The notes under the pieces are model-generated. The model was given only the letters and a program-made list of their open reading frames with translations. It ran no database searches and was not told where the DNA came from. Below, piece by piece: positions 17,421 to 26,020 of a stretch of DNA of 64,000 bases. Position 1 is the first letter of the stretch; each line of letters starts with the position of its first letter. The position numbers were made by a program, and so were the translations under genes. Origin of the DNA: Hahella sp. GTDB lineage: Bacteria > Pseudomonadota > Gammaproteobacteria > Pseudomonadales > Oleiphilaceae. The stretch spans positions 55,820 through 119,819 of the forward strand of contig JANQMN010000107.1 in assembly GCA_028280065.1 (NCBI GenBank), in the 5' to 3' direction.

Positions 17421-17559
17421 GACTTTTTCGTAAGGAAGGTCATTTCCTGAATAGCGCGATCGCAGTGGCCATTAGACACCAAGTATCAGAAGTTAATTGC
17501 TCGGTAAAAATGTAATCTACCTTAAACCCAGCCATTACTCATTCAAACGGGAGAATGTC

Positions 17560-18045
17560 GTGTCGAGTAACATGTACACCAAGTACGCCAAGGAATACGG
17601 TAGAGTGGTGCAGGACAACATTTACAACGCTAAATTTGAAAGACCAACGATGTTGGGTTTGTTACCACCGCTAAAGGGAAAACAAGTGCTGGATTTGGCT
17701 TGTGGTCCCGGGTACTTAAAACCGGTGGCCTATTCGTTTTTTCTACCCACCATCCGCAGTTAGATTATGAGAGTTCCCCAAGCGGAAACTACTTTGCCAC
17801 GGAGCAGGTTACCCAGGAATGGGATACCATTGGACAGCCTGTGACAGTCAGCTTCTATCGACGCCCTTTGAGTGCTATTACAGAAGCGATTACAAGCAGG
17901 CATGGTAATTGTTAAGCTGTCTGAAGGAGAAGTGAACGAGGACTTACAGGTAGCTAGCGAAGAGCACTTTGAAAAATTATCCTCCAAGCCAAACTTCATT
18001 TTCTTTGTTTGCACAGCTTTGGATTCAGCGGTATCTGTCCGTTGA
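17560..18045 (+). pseudogene. SAM-dependent methyltransferase pseudogene (deletion plus two frame changes)
   Basis: The remains of a type 11-like methyltransferase lie in three frames. Part one (from GTG 17560) reads MYTKYAKEYGRVVQDN and KQVLDLACGPGY (motif I), up to about 17715. Part two, in another frame, begins VLKTGGLFVFSTHHPQLDYE and runs to about 17890. Part three, in a third frame, reads GMVIVKLSEGEVNEDLQVAS and ends at TGA 18045. Between parts one and two the central 60 or so residues of the family (motifs II-III) are missing, so there is a deletion as well as a frameshift. Parts in the right order and strand make pseudogene status quite sure. Confidence 0.8.
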
Positions 18046-18092
18046 ATCACTACCTTCGGGACTCTGTTTAGGCAATGCAGGAGTAAAAGCAT

Positions 18093-18551
18093 ATTAGCAA
18101 AATTGGCGTGATCTCAGATACCCACGGACTTCTGCGAAACGAGGCAGTAGATGCCTTGTCAGGTTGTGAGTTGATTGTCCATGCAGGAGATATCGGCAGT
18201 CCCGATATTATTGATTCCCTGAGGAAACTCGCTCCGACAATAGCGATACGTGGAAACGTCGATAGGGGTGAATGGGCCAAAAATTTCAATGAGATCGAAG
18301 CATTTGAGTTCGACGGTAAGCGCTTCTATTTGATACACAATATAAAAGACCTGAATATCGAGCTCTCCGGTGAGTTTGATGCGGTAATTTTTGGGCATTC
18401 TCACAAGCCTCATAACGAACAAAAGGGAAGCGTTTTGTTCTTCAATCCGGCAAGTGCAGGACCGAGAAGGTTTAAATTGCCAATATATGTGGGAATATTG
18501 GAGATAGATGCCAGCGGGTTGAGTGGGCAACACTTTGAGCTTGAAGTATGA
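18093..18551 (+). CDS. YfcE/MJ0936-like metallophosphoesterase
   Basis: A phosphodiesterase of the calcineurin-like superfamily, about 152 residues. Metal-binding motifs: GVISDTHG (D-x-H), ELIVHAGDIGS (GD), RGNVDRG (GN-x-D), VIFGHSHKPH (GHSH) and a preceding YLIHN (H). All are intact. No ATG fits: the first conventional start is GTG 18108, which would remove the conserved KIG before VISDTHG. AGGAG at 18079-18083 lies 9 nt before ATT 18093, which would give SKIGVISDTHG in line with the family. Either a non-canonical ATT start or GTG 18108 is used. Confidence 0.8.
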   Translation: MSKIGVISDTHGLLRNEAVDALSGCELIVHAGDIGSPDIIDSLRKLAPTIAIRGNVDRGEWAKNFNEIEAFEFDGKRFYLIHNIKDLNIELSGEFDAVIFGHSHKPHNEQKGSVLFFNPASAGPRRFKLPIYVGILEIDASGLSGQHFELEV

Positions 18552-18638
18552 CTACACAAAAGACAGCTCCGACGTTCCCAATTGCTGAGCGATACCTTGA
18601 CAAAAACTTCAGCCCAAAATGCTAGGGGAGGTAAAGCG

Positions 18639-18974
18639 TTGATTTACCCTAAGCCATTAAGAAAAGGAAGCAGAATCTCCATTACTGCGTTTTCTTCAGG
18701 AATTGCTGACCGACATGAGAAAAGGTTTAGTGAAATTGTTCGTACTTTGAATGAAAGGGGTTTTGAAGTAGTAATAGGTGAGTGCCTAAAAGGCGAGATT
18801 AAACATGTCAGTGCACCGAAAGAAAGGCGCGCCGAAGAATTGATGAAGTTCATCACTGATGACAGCATCGATGCCGTTGTGCCGCCGTGGGGTGGTGAAT
18901 TGGCAATAGAAGTCTTGCCGTTACTTGGTTTTAACCTCATTGCGAAGACAATGCCAAGCCGAAAGTCCACTTGA
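18639..18974 (+). pseudogene. truncated S66 (LD-carboxypeptidase/MccF-like) peptidase
   Basis: The frame starts at TTG 18639, with GGGGAGG 7 nt upstream, and reads IYPKPLRKGSRISITAFSSG, the usual N-terminus of MccF-like S66 proteins. It continues to VVPPWGGELAIEVLPLLGFN, just before the place where the catalytic serine motif (GYSD) should follow. There the frame degenerates: the adjacent frame shows the next conserved piece (NAKPK), so a frameshift lies near 18945-18960. Everything after that (about 230 residues, with the Ser-Glu-His triad) is missing. An inactive remnant of about one third of a gene. Confidence 0.75.
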
Positions 18975-18988
18975 AGTCAAGAAAACTC

Positions 18989-19318
18989 TTAATGAGCAAT
19001 ACCGTAATTCTGATTTAGATTGAGAAGGTGGTGTCCGTAAATTTGTCGTTCAGCAACGGCTATGACCACGACTAAGTAGACATTTTTCATGCCAGTATTA
19101 ATCAATAGATGCTGATGAGTTTCCGTTTGATTGATGTATACATGGTCGACATCCCAGTCTTCGGTATTTGCCGACTTGTATTCGGAATCCAAAACAGTCT
19201 CTATGTAAGGCCAGACATCAACAACTTCTTCTGCGGAAGTCGTGATATCCGTCATTGGCACTGTAAAGGTCGCTTGAAACTCAATTTCTGAAAGTGGTTT
19301 TAAATCTTCTGCAGACAT
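18989..19318 (-). CDS. hypothetical 109-residue protein
   Basis: Unrecognised protein starting MSAEDLKPLSEIEFQATFTV. It is acidic at the N-terminus, then has an alternating hydrophobic stretch (MKNVYLVVVIAVAERQIYGH) that looks like a buried strand-helix rather than a membrane anchor. No signal peptide is seen. It is the only minus-strand gene of the accessory strip and has AT-rich flanks. The coding quality is moderate, and a chance frame cannot be excluded. Confidence 0.5.
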   Translation of the reverse strand: MSAEDLKPLSEIEFQATFTVPMTDITTSAEEVVDVWPYIETVLDSEYKSANTEDWDVDHVYINQTETHQHLLINTGMKNVYLVVVIAVAERQIYGHHLLNLNQNYGIAH

Positions 19319-19675
19319 ACACCATTTTACGCTTTTAAAAACTGTACTGGGCTTGCTTGAATTTTGTGCTCTTCAGAAAGAAAATGTCAATGAATCGTAG
19401 CCTTGGCAATCACCATTCAATATCGGATAGTAATGTTACTTCTTGTGGGTAAACAGATGATTTTGGCCTCTTCGCCTGACAATCTGATTAAGGAATGTGT
19501 AATGCAAAACATTGTAAAAAGACGAAAAACCTTGGTTTTGTCCACTTTTTCTAAATCTTGTTAACGAAATGTAAGTATTCGTTGGAGTAAGGTGAAACTG
19601 GTTCACACAAGGTAAAAATGGTTTTGGTAGAATATGGGCGTTTTCGTTTATTTGCCACTGCGGAAGTAGTTATAG
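19319..19675. other. AT-rich intergenic region upstream of the nine-gene envelope cluster
   Basis: No convincing gene. It holds the probable control region of the cluster: an inverted repeat at 19563-19583 and a -10-like TAGAAT at 19628-19633 without a good -35. The 5' part may carry the promoter of the opposing 109-residue gene. Confidence 0.6.
19563..19583. promoter_or_regulatory. operator-like inverted repeat upstream of the envelope cluster
   Basis: AACGAA (19563-19568) and TTCGTT (19578-19583) form a perfect 6-bp inverted repeat with a 9-nt spacer, about 45 nt upstream of a TAGAAT hexamer (19628-19633) and 93 nt before the first gene of the cluster. No known regulator site is recognised. 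Confidence 0.3.
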
Positions 19676-20239
19676 ATGACAGTCCGGCGCCAACAATTTC
19701 TTCATATTAAGACGTTCCTCCCTTTTGTTCAGAAACTCGCTCCGTTGCTGCTATGCCTAGGTATGCTTGGGAATATTGCCGTTGTTCATGCCGATGATAA
19801 TCTCGCGCAGCGCTCTGAAGCGCTAAAGCAACGGATAATTGACTTGAATCGGGAACTTTTCGCACTTGAAGAAGAGATTCTCTACCCGGCGAATACCCAA
19901 GTGGTGATCTATTTGTCCATGGAAGACAAAGTAGGATTTGAACTGGATTCGGTCGAACTGAATCTCAATGGCAAGCTGGCGACTTCTTATATCTACTCCG
20001 AACGGGAAATCAACGCGTTGAAACGCGGCGGTGTGCAGCGGTTATACATCGGCAGTTTGGCCTCAGGTCCGCATCGCGTCGAAGCGGTGTTTAACGGACG
20101 TGGGCAAAATGACAAGTATTTTCGGGAATCGGAAACCCTGACCTTCGAAAAGCAGGCTTCGGCAAAAGCGTTGGAATTGCGCATCGAAGAAAACAGCCGC
20201 ACCCAATTACCACGCTTCCGTGTTAAGGAACTCGACTAG
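19676..20239 (+). CDS. periplasmic beta-sandwich-like protein, first gene of the AgmX/ExbBD/TPR cluster
   Basis: A 187-residue exported protein. The signal peptide spans about residues 1-40 (LAPLLLCLGMLGNIAVVHAD, cleaved after VHA). A short coiled coil follows (QRSEALKQRIIDLNRELFAL). Next is a strand-rich domain with LDSVELNLNGKLATSYIYSE and GVQRLYIGSLASGPHRVEAV, which reads like an Ig-like fold. I recall similar proteins always next to TPR-ExbBD-AgmX genes but know no named family. It lies 12 nt before the first TPR gene, so it is surely co-transcribed. Role inferred from context: a periplasmic part of the machine. Confidence 0.8.
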   Translation: MTVRRQQFLHIKTFLPFVQKLAPLLLCLGMLGNIAVVHADDNLAQRSEALKQRIIDLNRELFALEEEILYPANTQVVIYLSMEDKVGFELDSVELNLNGKLATSYIYSEREINALKRGGVQRLYIGSLASGPHRVEAVFNGRGQNDKYFRESETLTFEKQASAKALELRIEENSRTQLPRFRVKELD

Positions 20240-20251
20240 GAAGGTCGGGAA

Positions 20252-22186
20252 ATGACGGGTTATCTTTTGCAACGACTATCCAATCTCGGGCTTCTCTTCA
20301 TCGCCGTTCTTGCACTGCAGGCGGCGGCTTCACAGGCCCATAACCAGGCTCAGGAATACCGCTACCGGGAAGCATTGTTTCATATGCTGACCAACGACTA
20401 TGTAACAACGATGACCCTTTTGGAACAGCCCACCGGAGAGCTTCGGAAGGAAAAAAAGGACTCCGCGCAGGTTGAGCGAATAAACCATTCCGCTCAATTA
20501 TTGGCGCTCGATACCAGTTTGCATTTGGGTATGCGCCAATACGCCAAGCAAATATTTAGTGACCTCGAAGACCTTACGTCGAATAAAAGAGCCGCTGCAA
20601 AACTTGCCTTAAGAAGCGTACGGAAAACCTATTCGGCCGGAGACTGGCAGCAGGCCACTCAACAGCTTACGCCGTTGCTCAAAACCAAGAATATGGGCAA
20701 AGACGATAGGGATGAGGCGTTGTATTACTTGGCCAATAGCCTGCTACAACTCAAACAGGTCAATAGTGCCGCTAAAGTATTGAGCGGAATTACACCGGGC
20801 AGCATTTGGGCGGCTTATGGCTATTACAACCTGGGCATTTACTATGCTCAAAATGATGCCGAAACCAGTCGTGCCTTAGTGTCGCTTCGCGTGGCGAGTG
20901 CCATGACCGGCGACTTGCGGGAAGATCAGGAACTCTACGACCGCATCCAATTGGCAGCAGGCAATATTGCCTTGCAGGATCAGAGCTACGATAAGGCGAT
21001 GTCGTTCCTAGCCAATGTTCGCGCCAGCGGCACCAGTGCCGGGCCGGCGATTTACGGGTATGGCCGGGCGTATGCCGGCTTAGGTCAAAATAGAGCGGCG
21101 ATACAGACTTGGTATCGGGCAAAGAAGTATGCGCTGGTGGTGCCGGGTGTCGCGGACACCTACCAGGCGATTGCAGAAAGTTACGTGCAGGAAAATCTTC
21201 AGGCGTCTGCAATAGATGCCTACCTGGAAGCGATTGCGGTTTACGAAAAGGAGCTGCGCCAGATCGATCAGGTGAGCCAGCGGTTGCACCGGCATGGGGT
21301 TTTACAGCTACTTGCGGACGTTCGCCGGCAGCATTCGGATGTCGCCTGGTTTTTGGCGACGGATTTGATTACCAATACTCCCCTGTCGGCATTTGCCAAC
21401 TTCTTTATGGCGGAGCCGGAATTTTTTCAACAAGCGAAAGAGCTGTTGATGATGGAAGAGCAGGCGCGTCAGGTAAACCGCACACGGGAAAAACTCGACG
21501 TTTTTGCTTCAATGCTAAGGAAAAAAGCGAATTTGTTCTCCGGTTCCGGCAAGCAGGTGAGCCAACTGGTGCGTGAAAAGGATATTAACAGCCTGGTTGC
21601 GGAAAGAAATGCTTTGGCCAAAGCTTTTGTTGAAGCTGAGAAATCAAGGGATTATCAACGGTTGTTAGAGGCTGACTATGCCAAGGCTCAACAGCATCTG
21701 GAATCGACAAAGAAGGCTTTTCAGGATCTCAATAACAAATTAACGCAAGCGGAGCGAGCGGCTTTCAAAGACCGTATCGCGCGTCTGGAAGGCTTGATTT
21801 TGTGGCGGGCCATGGATGACTACAAGAAGAATCACCAGGAACTCGCCGCTACCCTGAATGCCATGGACAGTCACTTACAGGAGTTAAAAAACAACTTCGT
21901 CCGGCTGCAAACCCAACTGCAAAAAGGTAAGGGATATTTTCAGGAAAAGTTGGTTATGATTAACCAACTGCAGGCGAAGTATGCAGATCTGGAAACGGCC
22001 GTAACGACTTATATCGAAGAATTGCAGGGCAAATTGACCCGGAAGGCAATTGACCGGCTGGTTGTATATCGCGGAAAAATTAATCATTACCATGTGCGAA
22101 GCCAGTTAGCCTTAGTCAACCTATACGATGATATTGCCATTGCCGAAGCGGATAAACTGGTCAGCCGCCAGGAGCGCGCCTTATGA
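20252..22186 (+). CDS. periplasmic TPR protein with C-terminal coiled coil (envelope cluster)
   Basis: A 644-residue exported protein. Signal peptide MTGYLLQRLSNLGLLFIAVL through the AxA site at about 25-29. Residues 30-370 are TPR-like helical pairs; clear repeat units include ALYYLANSLLQLKQVNSAAK and YGRAYAGLGQNRAAIQTWYR. Residues 390-640 are rich in Glu/Lys/Gln heptads (coiled coil), with LTQAERAAFKDRIARLEGLI. It could scaffold partners along the periplasm. It overlaps the next gene by 4 nt (ATGA), so expression is coupled. No enzymatic motif is seen. Confidence 0.85.
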   Translation: MTGYLLQRLSNLGLLFIAVLALQAAASQAHNQAQEYRYREALFHMLTNDYVTTMTLLEQPTGELRKEKKDSAQVERINHSAQLLALDTSLHLGMRQYAKQIFSDLEDLTSNKRAAAKLALRSVRKTYSAGDWQQATQQLTPLLKTKNMGKDDRDEALYYLANSLLQLKQVNSAAKVLSGITPGSIWAAYGYYNLGIYYAQNDAETSRALVSLRVASAMTGDLREDQELYDRIQLAAGNIALQDQSYDKAMSFLANVRASGTSAGPAIYGYGRAYAGLGQNRAAIQTWYRAKKYALVVPGVADTYQAIAESYVQENLQASAIDAYLEAIAVYEKELRQIDQVSQRLHRHGVLQLLADVRRQHSDVAWFLATDLITNTPLSAFANFFMAEPEFFQQAKELLMMEEQARQVNRTREKLDVFASMLRKKANLFSGSGKQVSQLVREKDINSLVAERNALAKAFVEAEKSRDYQRLLEADYAKAQQHLESTKKAFQDLNNKLTQAERAAFKDRIARLEGLILWRAMDDYKKNHQELAATLNAMDSHLQELKNNFVRLQTQLQKGKGYFQEKLVMINQLQAKYADLETAVTTYIEELQGKLTRKAIDRLVVYRGKINHYHVRSQLALVNLYDDIAIAEADKLVSRQERAL

Positions 22187-24987
22187 TGTTCTGGGTAAGA
22201 GCGGCAATCATAATTCTGAGTTGTGCAGGCTTCGCCCAATGGGTATTCGCAGCCGACCAGCAAAAAGGCGCGATCGTTATATTCGACAAGGATGAAACCA
22301 ACAAAAGGATAGGAGAGTTAAAGCCGGCTTATATCGACTTTAAATATCGCATCAGTCCGAAGGTGCCGCTAAACGAGCTGGTCGTTCGCTATACACGCTT
22401 GTTCCATGAGGCGACAGATCCCAAGTTCAAGATCCTGGCGTTGCACAGGCTGGCGCAATTAGAAGAGTTGTTTAGTCGGCAACGTCCTGAAGGAATCATC
22501 AGCGACGCACTATGGCAGGAGGCGATCGTTGCCTATCAGCGAATTCTCAAAGATAGGCCTTATCAGGAGGGCAACGATAACTACCTCTATCAACTGGCAA
22601 GAGCCCACGAAATCACCGGCGATTTGAAGAGCACCTTGGACACCCTCCAGCGCCTTGTCGGCCAGTACCCGGACTCAGGTTATGTCAGTGAGGCGTGGTT
22701 CAGAATAGGCGAGCTGTTTTACGGCGATAAGCGGTATCAAAAAGCGGAACAGGCCTACCACCGTGTGGTCACCGGCAGTCTGAATAGCGAGTTCAAAGAC
22801 AAGGCGCAGTACATGCAGGGTTGGGCGCAGTTTAAACAGGACAACTTTACAACGGCGCTGGCTACCTTTGTAAAAGTGTTGGATGGAATTGAAAGACGCC
22901 GCGGAAGTGCCGGGGATAATTCCGGAGCCGAAAAGGTCGAACAGGATACCCTGCGTATTACCAGTCTGATTCTGACCAATCTGGATGGTCCCGAAACCCT
23001 GATTCAGGCAATTGCAGGTACCCAAAGTGACTTGGCACCGGCGTTGTTCGATCGGCTTTACCGGTTTTATCTTGAAAAAGAACGCTATCAGGATGCCGTG
23101 GCCGCGGCTAACCGTTTTATCGATGAGTTTCCTCTATCGCCATTACGGCCTAAGTTTACCGAGCATACCATTATCGCCTTTACCGAAGGCAAACTGCCGA
23201 GTTCGGCGTGGCAGGCAAAAGAACGGTATGTTAGCGAGTTAGGCCCTGCATCGGATTACTGGCAACAACTGGATGCGGAATATAAGGGTAAGCTCAATGC
23301 CAAGCTCTATCAGTTTTTTGATCAACTAGGCCAGCGTAACTATGCCTTAGCAGGCAACGCGGAAGGCCAGCAAAAAACCGTTCATTTGCAGCAGGCAGCG
23401 GACTATTTCCTGGCAATGACCGGCCTGTATCCCCGGGAGGAGGCTTCCGCAAACGCCTTTTTCCTGGCTGGCGAGGCATTCTTTCAGTTAGGGCAGTGGG
23501 ATAACGCAATTCTGGCGTACGAACAGGCAGGTTACCTATATCCCGATTACGCCAACAATGGAGAAGCCGCCTATGCCGCTATTCTGGCCTATCAGCAATG
23601 GTTGCGACGCGTACCGGATGACGAGGCATTACGAAACCGACGTGTCGATGCGCTGACAGAGTTTGCCAGAGTTTATCCTGAGGATGCGCGTGCGCCTGAC
23701 ACATTGCTCTTGGCGGCGAATGAACTATTTTCCCTTGAACAGTATCAAGCTGCTTTGGATATTACTACCAAGCTCACCGCAATCACCGAGCGTAAAGACG
23801 TATTGCAGGCTGCCTGGCAAACCCTTGGCCATAGCGCTTTCGCGCTTGAAAAATACGATGTCGCGGAAAACGGTTATCTCCAAACCCTGAACTACTATCA
23901 GGTTGGATCGTCCGAGTATGTCAGCATCGAGGAAAATCTCGCGGCGGCGATTTATAGCCAAGGCGAGCAATATGATCGTCGAGGTCAATTGGCGGCTGCA
24001 TTAGAGCAATACCAACGGGTTCTGGATGTCGCGCCGGAATCCTCTGTTCGGCTCAATGCCCAATATGATGCTGCGATGCGCGCCATTGATCTTAAAGCCT
24101 GGGATACCGCAACAACGCTGCTTAACGACTTTCGTAGCCGCTTCACAGACCATCAGTTGGCAGAGGGTATTCCCGAAAAGCTGGTTTATGTGTATCAGCA
24201 AAACCAGGAATTGGCTTTGGCGGCAGGGGAACTGGAAAGCATTGCGGCATCGGAAGCCAACCGGGGAACCCAACAAAAAGCCTTGTTGCAGGCTGCCGAG
24301 TTATACGGCCGGGTTGGGCAATGGCCGCAGGCGGCGCGTATCAATCAGCAGGTGTTGGCGGACCTGTCCCCCGCATTTCCGCTTGCCGTCGAACTGCATC
24401 AGACCCAGATCGATATTTATCAAAAACTGGAGGAGCTGCCCCAGGTCAACTCCTGGCAACAAGCGTTGGTGGAATTCGAAGCCAACGGTGGCGCTCAGCG
24501 GGATGGACGTACCAAAAGTCTGGCCGCTGCCGCCAGTTGGACGCTGTTGCAAGCGGATAAGCGGGCCTTTGATGCTATCCGTTTAACGCTGCCTTTGAAA
24601 AAGACTCTCGCGCAAAAGCAGCGGGTAATGAAGCGGCTGATTACTCAGTTGAATCGCACCCGCGCTTATGGGGTTAGCGAATTCTCAACGGCAGCCCTGC
24701 ACATGACCGGAGAAATCTATCTGCGGCTGGGGCAGGATATCATGGCGTCCGAGCGGCCTAAGAATTTGTCGGAACTTGAACTTGAGCAATACAGCTTACT
24801 ACTGGAAGAACAAGCCTTCCCGTTTGAAGATAAAGCTATCGAAATTCTTGAAAGCAATGCGCGTTATGCTCAGCAAGGGGTATACGACGATTGGGTGAAA
24901 CAAAGCTATCAAGCCTTAAGTACCGTTCTGCCGGTGCGTTATAACAAACAGGAGGTAGCGGCTGATGTGCCGGTTAGTCTTAACTAG
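22183..24987 (+). CDS. large periplasmic TPR protein (envelope cluster)
   Basis: A 934-residue exported protein with a signal peptide (IIILSCAGFAQWVFA, cleaved near residue 24). Nearly the whole mature chain is built of TPR/Sel-like helical repeats, for example YLYQLARAHEITGDLKSTLD, EAWFRIGELFYGDKRYQKAE, AFFLAGEAFFQLGQWDNAIL and AWQTLGHSAFALEKYDVAEN. It thus resembles the very large TPR proteins of the myxobacterial Glt/AgmK type in architecture, though far shorter. Overlaps at both ends (4 nt upstream, 23 nt downstream) place it firmly in the operon. Likely a scaffold that binds cargo or peptidoglycan-spanning partners. Confidence 0.87.
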   Translation: MMFWVRAAIIILSCAGFAQWVFAADQQKGAIVIFDKDETNKRIGELKPAYIDFKYRISPKVPLNELVVRYTRLFHEATDPKFKILALHRLAQLEELFSRQRPEGIISDALWQEAIVAYQRILKDRPYQEGNDNYLYQLARAHEITGDLKSTLDTLQRLVGQYPDSGYVSEAWFRIGELFYGDKRYQKAEQAYHRVVTGSLNSEFKDKAQYMQGWAQFKQDNFTTALATFVKVLDGIERRRGSAGDNSGAEKVEQDTLRITSLILTNLDGPETLIQAIAGTQSDLAPALFDRLYRFYLEKERYQDAVAAANRFIDEFPLSPLRPKFTEHTIIAFTEGKLPSSAWQAKERYVSELGPASDYWQQLDAEYKGKLNAKLYQFFDQLGQRNYALAGNAEGQQKTVHLQQAADYFLAMTGLYPREEASANAFFLAGEAFFQLGQWDNAILAYEQAGYLYPDYANNGEAAYAAILAYQQWLRRVPDDEALRNRRVDALTEFARVYPEDARAPDTLLLAANELFSLEQYQAALDITTKLTAITERKDVLQAAWQTLGHSAFALEKYDVAENGYLQTLNYYQVGSSEYVSIEENLAAAIYSQGEQYDRRGQLAAALEQYQRVLDVAPESSVRLNAQYDAAMRAIDLKAWDTATTLLNDFRSRFTDHQLAEGIPEKLVYVYQQNQELALAAGELESIAASEANRGTQQKALLQAAELYGRVGQWPQAARINQQVLADLSPAFPLAVELHQTQIDIYQKLEELPQVNSWQQALVEFEANGGAQRDGRTKSLAAAASWTLLQADKRAFDAIRLTLPLKKTLAQKQRVMKRLITQLNRTRAYGVSEFSTAALHMTGEIYLRLGQDIMASERPKNLSELELEQYSLLLEEQAFPFEDKAIEILESNARYAQQGVYDDWVKQSYQALSTVLPVRYNKQEVAADVPVSLN

Positions 24988-25588
24988 TTTCCGCAAGATT
25001 AAATCGCTGCTGGCTACGTGGATAATTGCTGCATTAGTGTTGTTGTCCGGTTGTGGCACACAGCCGATGGCGCCATCGCCTGTTGCGGATACTGCAGAGC
25101 AACAAAAGATCGTGATTACCGAACAGCTGCAACAAGAATATCAGGCGGCTGTCGACGCATTTCAAAACCAACAGCACCAGCGGGCCGCGGAGCTGTTGGA
25201 TGGCATCTTACAGGCCGAACCGCGCCTATCCGCTCCTTATGTATTGCAGGGTATGGTGGAGGAACAGCGTGGTAACAAACCTGCCGCGAAACATTGGTAT
25301 CTGGAAGCGCTGGAATATGATCCCGGCAATCATGCCGCCTTGAATCAGCTGGGTTTGATTGCCCGGGGGAATGGTGACTTCCGGCAGGCGGAAGAATTCT
25401 ATCAGCGGGCAATTGCCGCCGCTCCTGAGATCGCGAAGTACTATTTGAACTATGCGATTCTTTTGGATTTATATATGGGAAAGTTGAACGATGCACTGGA
25501 ACAGTATGAAGTGTATCAAAGAATTGCCAATTCCCCAGATGAACAAGTGGCATTATGGGTAGTGGATCTCAAACAACGTATGCAATAA
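24965..25588 (+). CDS. TPR lipoprotein (envelope cluster)
   Basis: A 207-residue outer-membrane-type lipoprotein. The signal ends in ALVLLSGCGTQ with lipobox LLSGC; Gly at +2 favours outer-membrane sorting. AGGAGG 9 nt upstream of ATG 24965 sets the start inside the previous gene. Three TPR units follow: YVLQGMVEEQRGNKPAAKHW, ALNQLGLIARGNGDFRQAEE and YYLNYAILLDLYMGKLNDAL. In architecture it resembles the AglT/GltE-type TPR lipoproteins of gliding machines and the PilF/PilW pilotins. It would anchor the periplasmic TPR proteins to the outer membrane. Confidence 0.87.
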   Translation: MCRLVLTSFRKIKSLLATWIIAALVLLSGCGTQPMAPSPVADTAEQQKIVITEQLQQEYQAAVDAFQNQQHQRAAELLDGILQAEPRLSAPYVLQGMVEEQRGNKPAAKHWYLEALEYDPGNHAALNQLGLIARGNGDFRQAEEFYQRAIAAAPEIAKYYLNYAILLDLYMGKLNDALEQYEVYQRIANSPDEQVALWVVDLKQRMQ

Positions 25589-25600
25589 CGGGCATAGTGC

Positions 25601-25897
25601 GTGAACAGAAGTAAAATGCGGTTAGTAAAGCTTGCCATTGTCCTGTCGGGACTCTACAGTAGCGGGGCTTTTGCGGACGAGCTACTGGAGTTGGAAGGAA
25701 CCTCCATCCATGGTGATCAGGAACAACCCCAGGTGTTATATCTGATTCCCTGGAAGACGCCAGAGCAGATAGATATTTCGATCAGTAGTGATGATCGCAG
25801 CCTGGAAGGTGTTCTTACGCCAATAGATCGTCAGGTCTTTCGGGAGCAGCTTTACTACCGGGAAACCCTAACAATCGGCGACTTGGGCACAGACTAG
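25601..25897 (+). CDS. small secreted protein (envelope cluster)
   Basis: A 98-residue protein with a signal peptide (MRLVKLAIVLSGLYSSGAFA, cleaved after AFA). GTG 25601 or ATG 25616 could start it; the second leaves a standard n-region. The mature 60 residues are acidic and contain VLYLIPWKTPEQIDISISSD and FREQLYYRETLTIG, which I do not assign to a family. It lies 12 nt after the TPR lipoprotein gene and 123 nt before the ExbB-like gene, so it closes the first half of the cluster. Probably a periplasmic adaptor. Confidence 0.7.
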   Translation: MNRSKMRLVKLAIVLSGLYSSGAFADELLELEGTSIHGDQEQPQVLYLIPWKTPEQIDISISSDDRSLEGVLTPIDRQVFREQLYYRETLTIGDLGTD

Positions 25898-26020
25898 TCA
25901 ATCATTAATCAATGGGTTGCTGCTGCAAACGTTTTCGAAAAACGCGATAGGCATTGGGTACGGCAAAGGTACGCCGTTCGTGGAAGAAGTATTTAGAAAG
26001 GTGGGAAGGGTTCTGGAGTT

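Noticed and set aside
13885..18092. Integron cassette array
   Set aside because: The gene content and common orientation suggested cassettes, but I could not find paired RYYYAAC/GTTRRRY core sites after each gene, the VOC-GNAT gap is too short for an attC, and no integrase is present.
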